Below, in pieces: positions 15,639 to 23,089 of a DNA stretch of 42,909 bases (position 1 is its first letter; every line of letters starts with the position of its first letter). This DNA comes from Thermoplasmata archaeon (GTDB taxonomy: Archaea; Thermoplasmatota; Thermoplasmata; Methanomassiliicoccales; Methanomethylophilaceae). A model generated the notes under the pieces. The model was not told the origin of the DNA. It saw only the letters and a program-made list of their open reading frames with translations, and made no database searches. Location of the stretch: positions 1 through 42,909 of the forward strand of contig SUSZ01000017.1 of NCBI GenBank assembly GCA_015063165.1, given 5' to 3'. Made by a program: the position numbers and the translations under genes.

Positions 15639-16994
15639 ATGGCCTTGGATGGATTGGGAAAATCGCTTAGGAACATTCTCGGACGCATAGGTAGCGCGTC
15701 CTCGGTGGACGAGAGTCTGATCAAAGACATCTGCAAGGACCTCCAGCGTGCGCTGCTGGAAGCGGACGTCAACGTCAGACTGGTTCTCGATCTCACGAAC
15801 AAGGTGAAGGATCGCGCGATCAACGAGCCCCCTGCGGCCGGAAGGAGCATGAAGGACCACCTCACCAACATCATCTACCAGGAGCTCGTGAACCTGGTGG
15901 ACAACGGCGAAGGAATACCCCTCAAGCCCCAGAAGATCATGATGGTCGGCCTGTACGGACAGGGAAAGACCACCACCACCGGAAAGCTCGCCTTGTACTT
16001 CTCCAAGAAGGGATTCTCGGTCGGACTCATCGGAGCAGACGTCTACAGGCCTGCGGCTCTGGACCAGCTGAAGCAGCTCGGAGAGAAGGTCGGGGTCGAA
16101 GTCTACGGCGAGCCCGGCGAATCTGACGCCCCCGGCATCGTCAAGAGGGGCCTCGAGAAGTTCAAGGACAAGAAGATCGTCATCATCGATACCTCCGGAC
16201 GCCACGCTTTGGAGGACGACCTCATCGAGGAGGTCAAGAACATCGCGGAGGTGGCCAAGCCCGAGGAGAGGATACTGGTCCTCGACTCCCAGGTCGGACA
16301 GCAGGCAGGACCTCAGGCAGAGGCCTTCCACAACGCCGTCGGGGTCACGGGCGTCATCCTCACCAAGATGGACGGTACCGCAAAGGGAGGAGGGGCGATC
16401 TCCGCCATAGCGAAGACCAACGCCAGGATCGTGTTCCTCGGAACCGGAGAGCACATACGCGACCTGGAGGCGTTCGACGCCAACAAGTTCATCTCCAGGC
16501 TTCTGGGAATGGGAGACTTGTCCTCCCTGATACAGCTCGCCAGCGAGGAGATCGACGACACGGAGGCCATGCAGAAGGTCACCGAGTCCATGATGACCGG
16601 GAAGTTCACCCTGAACGACATGTACTACCAGATGGCGGCCGTCGGAAAGATGGGACCTCTCCAGAAGGTCATGAGCATGCTCCCCGGATTCAGCGGCATG
16701 GAGGACAAGATAGACTACGAGGCCTCCCAGAAGAAGCTCCAGGTCTTCCGCGTGATCATGGACTCCATGACCAACGACGAGAAGGAGGACCCGTCGATCA
16801 TCAAATCCAAGCGCATAGAGAGGATAGCGTCCGGAGCCGGGGTCACCCCCCACGACGTGAGGGAGCTCCTCAAGCAGTACAACCAGACCAAGAAGACCAT
16901 GGCCGCTGTCGGAAAGAACCGCAAGATGCGCAAGCAGATGATGAAGCAGCTCGGCGGAGTGGATCTGGAAGCCCTCAAGAACATGCAGTCGTGA
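15639..16994 (+). CDS. srp54: Signal recognition particle GTPase SRP54
   Basis: This 451-residue protein is the SRP GTPase that binds signal sequences and docks ribosomes to the membrane. The N domain is at 1-90. The G domain has G1 GLYGQGKTTTTGKL (104-117), the insertion-box region ADVYRPAALDQLKQL, DTSGRH and TKMDGTAKGG. The Met-rich M domain follows from about 300, with MSMLPGFSGM and the RNA-binding KRIERIASGAGV, ending in NRKMRKQMMKQLGG. Length and order are standard. It opens a tight six-gene same-strand run: TrmY begins four bases after its stop. Confidence 0.97.
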   Translation: MALDGLGKSLRNILGRIGSASSVDESLIKDICKDLQRALLEADVNVRLVLDLTNKVKDRAINEPPAAGRSMKDHLTNIIYQELVNLVDNGEGIPLKPQKIMMVGLYGQGKTTTTGKLALYFSKKGFSVGLIGADVYRPAALDQLKQLGEKVGVEVYGEPGESDAPGIVKRGLEKFKDKKIVIIDTSGRHALEDDLIEEVKNIAEVAKPEERILVLDSQVGQQAGPQAEAFHNAVGVTGVILTKMDGTAKGGGAISAIAKTNARIVFLGTGEHIRDLEAFDANKFISRLLGMGDLSSLIQLASEEIDDTEAMQKVTESMMTGKFTLNDMYYQMAAVGKMGPLQKVMSMLPGFSGMEDKIDYEASQKKLQVFRVIMDSMTNDEKEDPSIIKSKRIERIASGAGVTPHDVRELLKQYNQTKKTMAAVGKNRKMRKQMMKQLGGVDLEALKNMQS

Positions 16995-16998
16995 TCCG

Positions 16999-17592
16999 AT
17001 GAGGTACTTCGTGATCATCGGCCACAAGGCGGCCACCACCGGCAGCTTCAAGCTGGACGACATTGCCGGAGGAGCGGGAAGGCTGGACATACTCGTGAGA
17101 TGCGTGAACTCAGCGTTCTTCCTCAGCCACAACCTCCGCAAGGATGTCGAAGCCTACCTCGTGTGCCAGGGCGGAGAGGATGCCCCCAAGACCGTGGTCT
17201 TCAAGGGAGAGGAGCTCAGATATCTCAATCCCGACGAGAGGAGCACCTCCTCCCTCATCCGCAACGCGCTCCTGAAGCCCGTGGAGAAAGGACAGGAGGT
17301 GAAGTCCTCCCCTGGGGTCTACGTGACCCGCATGTCCTTCCAGGACGTCCTGGAGAAGCTCTCGGAGAAAGGGAAGCTGGTGTACCTCAAGGAGGACGGG
17401 ACTGACTGCAGGGACTACGAGTTCCCGGAGAACCCCGTGTTCGTGCTCGGCGACAACCACGACCCCACTCCCGAAGAGGAGGAGGCCCTTCTGTCGTACA
17501 AGCCTGACAAGATCTGCTTAGGACCGCTCAGCCTCCACGCAGACCACTGCATGATCGTGGTCCATAACGAGATGGACCGCAGGCAGGCCTGA
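16999..17592 (+). CDS. trmY: tRNA (pseudouridine-54 N1) methyltransferase TrmY
   Basis: This 197-residue SPOUT-class enzyme makes 1-methylpseudouridine at position 54 of archaeal tRNA using SAM. The start MRYFVIIGHKAATTGSFKLD, then GRLDILVRCVNSAFFLSHNL, and the knot-forming end VLGDNHDPTPEEE followed by ICLGPLSLHADHC match the DUF358/TrmY family. A conserved Cys lies in the C-terminal segment, as in family members. It starts four bases after SRP54 and ends two bases before the next gene, so it is within the operon. Confidence 0.93.
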   Translation: MRYFVIIGHKAATTGSFKLDDIAGGAGRLDILVRCVNSAFFLSHNLRKDVEAYLVCQGGEDAPKTVVFKGEELRYLNPDERSTSSLIRNALLKPVEKGQEVKSSPGVYVTRMSFQDVLEKLSEKGKLVYLKEDGTDCRDYEFPENPVFVLGDNHDPTPEEEEALLSYKPDKICLGPLSLHADHCMIVVHNEMDRRQA

Positions 17593-17594
17593 CC

Positions 17595-18542
17595 ATGACC
17601 ACCGCGGCCGTCGCAGGCACCTTCAACATCCTGCACGAAGGCCATAAAGCTCTGATAAGACGCGCCTTCGAGATCGCGGACCATGTCGTCATCGGGATAA
17701 CGTCCGACCGCATGGCTTCAGGAGGCCGCGACAAGCATGTGCCCATGGTCATACGCAGGAGGGAGCTGGAATCGTTCGTGTCCATTCTGGGCAGCGCCAG
17801 GATATTCGAGATCGACGACATGTACGGTCCCGACGAGATCATGGACGGAGTGGACTTCCTGGTCGTCTCGGAGGAGACCCTGGACAACGGCAGGAAGGTC
17901 AACGACAGGAGGAGGTCCAGAGGGCTCAAGCCCATGGAGCTGTCCGTGGTCCCGCTGGTGATGTCAGATCGCGGCGAGAAGATATCCGCATCTTCCATCC
18001 TGGACGGCAGATACGGCCGCCAAGGAAAGAGCACCGTCATGGACATAGCAGTCGGATCCACCAACATGGTGAAGGTATCCGCCGTCCGCGCCGTCATGGA
18101 GAGGGTGTACGGAGACGTCAGGATAACCGCGAGAGACGTCGACAGCGGGGTCCCCCCACAGCCTTTCGGCGAGCAGACCCATCAGGGCTCCCTGAACAGG
18201 GCCAGAGCCGCCATAGAGGGCCACGAGATGGCTGTAGGGATAGAGGCAGGCGTCTTCGAGATGCTCGACGGCCTGTACGACATCCAGCATTGCACCATCA
18301 TAGACAAGGAAGGCAGGGAGACCTACGGACAGGGCTCCGGCTTCCGCTACCCCGATGCCGTCGCCGAGCTCGTGCGTTCAGGGATGACCGTAGGGGACTC
18401 CATGCGCGAGATCTACGGCGACACAGACATCGGGAAGAAGCAGGGCGCGGTCGGCCTGCTCAGCAAAGGACTGATCGACCGCGAGAAGCTGACGGAACAG
18501 GCGGTCATCGCCGCCATGATTCCGCGCCTATGGGATGATTGA
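17595..18542 (+). CDS. Fusion: archaeal phosphopantetheine adenylyltransferase + DUF84 inosine/xanthosine triphosphatase
   Basis: This 315-residue protein has two enzymes. Residues 1-145 are an archaeal PPAT (COG1019, CoA pathway: 4'-phosphopantetheine to dephospho-CoA), with the nucleotidylyltransferase motif GTFNILHEGHKALI and the C-terminal ISASSI. Residues about 147-310 are a YjjX/DUF84 house-cleaning NTPase that removes ITP and XTP. It has IAVGSTNMVKVSAVRAVM, VDSGVPPQPFGEQTHQGSLN and VGIEAGVFE. The two domains are joined with no long linker. CoA synthesis and nucleotide clean-up have no obvious shared substrate apart from NTPs, so the reason for fusion is unclear. Confidence 0.92.
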   Translation: MTTAAVAGTFNILHEGHKALIRRAFEIADHVVIGITSDRMASGGRDKHVPMVIRRRELESFVSILGSARIFEIDDMYGPDEIMDGVDFLVVSEETLDNGRKVNDRRRSRGLKPMELSVVPLVMSDRGEKISASSILDGRYGRQGKSTVMDIAVGSTNMVKVSAVRAVMERVYGDVRITARDVDSGVPPQPFGEQTHQGSLNRARAAIEGHEMAVGIEAGVFEMLDGLYDIQHCTIIDKEGRETYGQGSGFRYPDAVAELVRSGMTVGDSMREIYGDTDIGKKQGAVGLLSKGLIDREKLTEQAVIAAMIPRLWDD

Positions 18543-18544
18543 TC

Positions 18545-20089
18545 ATGTTTCAGAGACAGAGGATCGGACACAACACCGGATACCTGACAGACGAATCGAA
18601 GATGACCGGCCGCGCGGACAACGTCCTGCTGCCGTACAGCGAGCAGGAGCTCCGCGAGATACTGAGGGTGTACAACTCCAAAGGTACCCCGGTCACCATC
18701 GCGGCCATGCGCACAGGAGTGTCGGGCGGAAGCGTGCCGAACGGAGGGGACGTCCTCTCGCTGGAGCACATGAAGGGCGCCGTGGGCGTCGGAAAGGACA
18801 AAAGGGGATACTTCCTCCGCGTCCTCCCGTGCACCACCCTGGACGAGATCGACGACATCCTGACGAGGAAGAGCTTCTCCTCCCTCGAAGACATCACAGA
18901 GGGCGCATGCGATGCCCTGGCCAAAGAGCCTGTGACCTACTTCTATCCCATAGACCCAACCGAGATGAGCGGCTCCATCGGCGGCAACATCGCAGCAAAC
19001 GCGTCCGGACCCAGGACCTACAAGTACGGCCCTACGAGAGACTGGGTGAGGAGGATCAGGGTGGTCATGGCGGACGGGACCTTCACCGACGTCGTCCGCG
19101 GAGAGCATCTGGCGGACGGAAGGCGCATGAGCTTCCCCGCAGGGAAGAACTACTACTCCTTCGAGCTTCCCAGATACGATTTCAATTCGTCCGTAAAGAA
19201 CGCCACAGGGCCCAAGATAGGCGAGAACATGGACCTGCTGGACCTGTTCATAGGCTCCGAGGGCATATTCGGGGTTATAGCCGAAGCCGACATCTACCTG
19301 GCCCCCAGGCACCCTCTCGTCTCGAACATACTCTTCTTCCCGGACGACGAGTCGGCTCTGGAAGCCGTCAAGGACATCCGTTCCGACGACCGCATCGACT
19401 CCGAATTCCTCGAGTTCATGGACGTGAGATCGATAGAGCTGGTCAGGTCCAGGAAGAAGGCCGATCCGCTGTCCGTGCGCATACCCGCCATACCGGAAGA
19501 CGCCGGCTCCGCCCTGTTCTTCGACCTCCCGGACGACGGATCCCTGAACGGGCGCTACGCCATCCTCAAGGAGATTGCGGAGAGGCACGGGACCTCGCTG
19601 GACAAGTCCTGGTGCGGCCACGAGGCCTCCGACCGCGAGAGGATGAGGGAGCTCAGGCATTCCATCCCCAAGACGATATTCGAGTACGTGGCGTCCCTGA
19701 AAGGCGAGATGCCCAGGATACACAAGCTCGGGAGCGACATGTCCGTCCCCGACGGATCCGCCGACGAGATGATGGCGTTCTACAAGAAGAGGCTAAACGA
19801 AGAGGGACTGGAGTACTGCATGTTCGGCCACATAGGCGACAACCACCCTCACGTGGAGATCATCCTGAAGTCGATGGACGAGTTCAACCGCGCCAAGGCC
19901 GTGTACGAGGAGTTCGCCGCCAAGGCGGTGGAGCTCGGAGGCTCCCCCAGCGCGGAGCATGGCATCGGCAAGATCAAGACGAAGTACATGGAGCTCCTCT
20001 ACGGCAAGCAGGGCGTAGAAGAGCTTCGCAAGGTCAAGAAGGTGCTGGACCCCAACGGGATACTGTGTCCCGGCAACATGATAGGGTGA
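18545..20089 (+). CDS. GlcD-type FAD-linked oxidoreductase (D-lactate/glycolate dehydrogenase family)
   Basis: This 514-residue flavoprotein is of the VAO/PCMH family. The FAD-binding domain contains PVTIAAMRTGVSGGS, then DPTEMSGSIGGNIAANASGP and the segment DLFIGSEGIFGVI. The cap and catalytic half has MFGHIGDNHPHVEI and the C-terminal SAEHGIGKIK. Family members oxidise D-lactate, glycolate or related 2-hydroxyacids. EtfB and EtfA follow directly, as in lactate dehydrogenase-Etf complexes of anaerobes, so electrons are probably exchanged with the Etf pair. ATG at 18545 is preferred over an upstream TTG at 18539 that would overlap the previous stop codon. Confidence 0.88.
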   Translation: MFQRQRIGHNTGYLTDESKMTGRADNVLLPYSEQELREILRVYNSKGTPVTIAAMRTGVSGGSVPNGGDVLSLEHMKGAVGVGKDKRGYFLRVLPCTTLDEIDDILTRKSFSSLEDITEGACDALAKEPVTYFYPIDPTEMSGSIGGNIAANASGPRTYKYGPTRDWVRRIRVVMADGTFTDVVRGEHLADGRRMSFPAGKNYYSFELPRYDFNSSVKNATGPKIGENMDLLDLFIGSEGIFGVIAEADIYLAPRHPLVSNILFFPDDESALEAVKDIRSDDRIDSEFLEFMDVRSIELVRSRKKADPLSVRIPAIPEDAGSALFFDLPDDGSLNGRYAILKEIAERHGTSLDKSWCGHEASDRERMRELRHSIPKTIFEYVASLKGEMPRIHKLGSDMSVPDGSADEMMAFYKKRLNEEGLEYCMFGHIGDNHPHVEIILKSMDEFNRAKAVYEEFAAKAVELGGSPSAEHGIGKIKTKYMELLYGKQGVEELRKVKKVLDPNGILCPGNMIG

Positions 20090-20093
20090 TCCC

Positions 20094-20870
20094 ATGAAGT
20101 TCATAGTAGCGATCAAGCAGGTGCCCGACACCTCCGAGGTGTCCGTGGACGAGAACGGCTCCCTCGTGAGGGCGGGAGTCCCGTCCATACTGGACCCGTA
20201 CTGCGAGCACGCCCTGAGAAAAGTCCTGTCCGTCAAACAGGACGGCGACGAGGTCGTGGTCTTCACCATGGGCCCTCCGCAAGCCTCTGAAGCCCTCAGA
20301 CGCTGCCTGTGCCTCGGAGCCGACAGAGGATACCTCCTCACCGATCGCGCCTTCGCAGGGGCGGACACATGGGCCACAGCGAGGACCATAGCCGCCTTCG
20401 TCGAAAGGCACGCATGCGACGCGGACCTGCTGGTGTTCGGCCAAAAGGCCGCGGACGGAGAGACCGGGCAGGTCCCGTTCGAAGTCGCCCAGCTGCTCTC
20501 GGTCCAGCAGTTCGCCTACGTCAAGGACCTCAGAAGATCGGAAGACTCCCTGGAGGTCACCCAGGACTACGGAGACGTTCTGAGGGACTGCAAGGCCCCT
20601 CTGGGAAGCGTCGTGTCCTTCTCGGACGTCGACCCTTGCGGAACCATGATGACAATCTCGGACCGTCTGAGGGGCGCAGAAAAGTCTATCGAGAACATCG
20701 ACAGGGTAGGGCTCGGCCTAGGGCTGTACAGCGTGGGCCTCAAAGGCTCCAAGACCAAGATAGTCAAGACCGGCACGAACGACGTCAGAAGGAAGAACAG
20801 GAAGGCGGTCGTTGGAAGCCCCGGCAGGGTAGCCGAGCTTCTCAGGGACGAGATGGGGGCGAGAGAATGA
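20094..20870 (+). CDS. etfB: Electron transfer flavoprotein beta subunit
   Basis: This 258-residue protein starts with the family hallmark MKFIVAIKQVPDTSEVSVDE. It has the nucleotide-binding loop VFGQKAADGETGQVPFEVAQ, which resembles the NADH-linked, bifurcating EtfB signature more than mitochondrial forms. The stop codon and ribosome site (AGGGTGAT) of the upstream GlcD gene precede the ATG by four bases. It overlaps etfA by four bases. With EtfA it should bind FAD and pass electrons to or from the GlcD-type partner. Confidence 0.93.
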   Translation: MKFIVAIKQVPDTSEVSVDENGSLVRAGVPSILDPYCEHALRKVLSVKQDGDEVVVFTMGPPQASEALRRCLCLGADRGYLLTDRAFAGADTWATARTIAAFVERHACDADLLVFGQKAADGETGQVPFEVAQLLSVQQFAYVKDLRRSEDSLEVTQDYGDVLRDCKAPLGSVVSFSDVDPCGTMMTISDRLRGAEKSIENIDRVGLGLGLYSVGLKGSKTKIVKTGTNDVRRKNRKAVVGSPGRVAELLRDEMGARE

Positions 20871-21946
20871 GCGGATGTTCCGACGGCTCCTGCTCCTCCG
20901 GGTCCTGCTCGACAGGATCATGCTCCAGCGACCCCAACAGGCTTCCTCCTGGGATGCTGAAGAAGTACAATCTCAACGAATCCACGGCTGACGGCATCCT
21001 TGTATGGGCGGAGACAGAGAACGGCCAGCTCGCCAGATCCAGCGCGGAGATAATAGCAGCGTCATCCAAGCTAACCGACGGAAGGGTGTTCGTGGCTCTC
21101 TTCGGTGGCCCGGACATGAAGGCTCTGTACCCGGAGATCTTCGGATACGGCACCGACACCATCTACCACGTCCGCGGCAAGGCCACGGAGCAGTACACCC
21201 CCGAGGCATACGCGGAAGCCCTCGCTCAGGTCGCAGAAAGGGTGAACCCCGCTACGGTCCTCATCGGAGCCAGCACCCGCGGGAGGGAGACCGCCCCCAG
21301 GCTCGCGGCGATGCTCGGATCCGGATTGACAGCCGATTGCACAGGCATCGTGGCGGACGGAAGAAGGATCGTAGTAACCCGGCCCGCTTTCGGCGGCGTC
21401 CTGACCGCCGACATCGAATGCATCGGGTTCCCCCAGATGGCCACCATACGCCAAGGGGTGTTCCCTGCTCCCAGGAAAGTCGAAGGGCAGGGCACCGCGA
21501 TATACTGGCAGTACACGGGCGAGCAGAAGAAGGAGATCCTGTCTGAGCGCCAGCCTTCCAAGGACGGGAAGGACATATGCGACGCCAGGGTCCTCATCGC
21601 CCTCGGCGCCGGGATCAGAGACAGAAAAATCGTAGAACTGGCCGAGGAGATCGCTTCGTCCATAGACGGCGCCATGGTCTGCTGCTCCAGAGCCCTGGTG
21701 GAAAGGGGATGGATGCCCCAGTCCCGCCAGGTGGGGATGTCAGGAAGGATCGTGAGGCCCGACGTGTACGTCGCGCTGGGGATATCCGGAGCCGTCCAGC
21801 ACATCGCAGGGATGTCCAGCGCCAAGAGGATAATCGCGGTGAACACGGACGAGGACGCCCCCATACACAGCTACGCGGACCTCAGCATAATATCCGATGC
21901 GGAGCCCGCCCTGAGAGAGCTTTCGATCCTCATCAAAGAGCGCTGA
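20867..21946 (+). CDS. etfA: Electron transfer flavoprotein alpha subunit with an N-terminal Cys-repeat tail
   Basis: This 359-residue protein has a normal EtfA body. FAD-domain motifs include GASTRGRETAPRLAAMLGSG, then SRQVGMSGRIVRPDVYVALG and ISGAVQHIAGM, with the AMP-site Asn in IIAVNTDEDAPIHSYAD. What is odd is the first 20 residues: Cys at 4, 9, 14 and 19, each exactly five apart, within C-S-x-G-S repeats. No ferredoxin domain is present. The evenly spaced cysteines could hold a metal or Fe-S cluster or be redox-active, but this is inference. It is the last gene of the run that begins with SRP54. Confidence 0.92.
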   Translation: MSGCSDGSCSSGSCSTGSCSSDPNRLPPGMLKKYNLNESTADGILVWAETENGQLARSSAEIIAASSKLTDGRVFVALFGGPDMKALYPEIFGYGTDTIYHVRGKATEQYTPEAYAEALAQVAERVNPATVLIGASTRGRETAPRLAAMLGSGLTADCTGIVADGRRIVVTRPAFGGVLTADIECIGFPQMATIRQGVFPAPRKVEGQGTAIYWQYTGEQKKEILSERQPSKDGKDICDARVLIALGAGIRDRKIVELAEEIASSIDGAMVCCSRALVERGWMPQSRQVGMSGRIVRPDVYVALGISGAVQHIAGMSSAKRIIAVNTDEDAPIHSYADLSIISDAEPALRELSILIKER

Positions 21947-22080
21947 AGCACCGCCGAAAGATGTCATAAAATCCCATAGAGGGCAGACTATAGTTCTACT
22001 AGTGGCCAGTTGGCCTACGCCTCAATTGGTAGAAGGGCCAGGGATAAAACGCAACAAGCCGTTCGGCTCCGTGATTCCAC

Positions 22081-22570
22081 ATGAGCTTTCTTGAGTGGAT
22101 AATAAAGATGGAGAACAAACAGAGGTCGTCTGCTCCTGTGGCGACAGAAAGGAAGCCCAAGGAGTCCAAGGCCCTAGCCGAAGAGAAGAATCCGAAGGTC
22201 TGCGAGGGATTCCTCGGATTATACTCCGAATAGCCCATGCACGAGTTTTCTCCGTGCCTGCGGACATCCAGGAGTCCATCAGATGGTACAAGAAGGCCGC
22301 CGACCTGGGGGACAGGCTGTCGCAATGCCGCGTGGAAGACATGTACTGCGAACAGGGAAAACAGAATGACAACTACAAGGCCGCCGTGGGGATGTACATG
22401 CGCGGCGCAGAAATGGCTACGGCGCCTCGGAATACCGCATGGGATAGATGCATCAGCACGGGAAAGGTGTCCAGAGGTCGATCCTCTCGGCGACGGAATG
22501 GTACAGGAAGGCCTTGAAGAACGGCGTCGAGGCTGCGGAAGACCGCCTGAAGGAGCTGGGAGCGCTCTGA
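22081..22570 (+). pseudogene. Broken Sel1-repeat protein gene
   Basis: The ATG at 22081 opens 50 codons ending in a Sel1-like GFLGLYSE and then a stop. A second frame continues with DIQESIRWYKKAADLGDRLS (a clear Sel1 repeat) and YKAAVGMYMRGAEMA. A third frame, after a further shift and a stop, gives MHQHGKGVQRS and EWYRKALKNGVEAAEDRLKE before the final TGA at 22568. The order of repeat fragments is preserved across the frames, so this is one gene with at least two frameshifts. Two intact Sel1-type genes lie 2-4 kb away. Confidence 0.75.
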
Positions 22571-22612
22571 AGACTGCTGTTAAAGATTGAGGGGAAAAGA
22601 ATCCCCTCGTTT

Positions 22613-23080
22613 TCACTGTTTGAAAAGGGACATGGCCTTGTCGAAGACCTTGGCCGCATGTCCTGCCGCCTTCACGTTGTGCCAGGCTGCTTCCACGATG
22701 CCGTCCTTTCCGACGATGAACGTGGAGCGAACGATACCCATATACTCCTTGCCGTAGTTCTTCTTGAGGGCCCAGACCCCGGTCTTGTCCATGAGCTCGT
22801 GCTCGGGATCGCTGAGGAGCTTGACCTTGAGGGCCTTGCTGTCGATGAACTTCCTATGGGACGCAGGGGAGTCCTTGCTGACCCCGATGACGGGGATGTT
22901 CCTCATCATGAACTTGGGGAACAGCTCGGTGAACTCCTGAGCCTCCTTGGTGCATCCTGCGGTGTTGTCCTTAGGATAGAAGTAGATGACGTAGCGCACG
23001 CCCTCGAGGGAGGCGCTGTCGAACTCCTCTCCGTTCTCATCCTCTAGCTTGAATTCCGGGAACTTTTCTCCGACTTCCAT
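22613..23080 (-). CDS. Bcp/PrxQ-type peroxiredoxin, single catalytic cysteine
   Basis: This 155-residue thioredoxin-fold peroxidase reduces peroxides. The peroxidatic Cys is C43 in PKDNTAGCTKEAQEF. The resolving Cys found five residues later in many Bcp proteins is replaced by Gln 48, and no other Cys is present, so it should work as a one-Cys enzyme with an outside thiol. The strong ribosome site GAGGTGA overlaps the pheT stop codon, which indicates cotranscription with pheT. Length is typical. Confidence 0.92.
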   Translation of the reverse strand: MEVGEKFPEFKLEDENGEEFDSASLEGVRYVIYFYPKDNTAGCTKEAQEFTELFPKFMMRNIPVIGVSKDSPASHRKFIDSKALKVKLLSDPEHELMDKTGVWALKKNYGKEYMGIVRSTFIVGKDGIVEAAWHNVKAAGHAAKVFDKAMSLFKQ

Positions 23081-23089
23081 ATCTTCACC

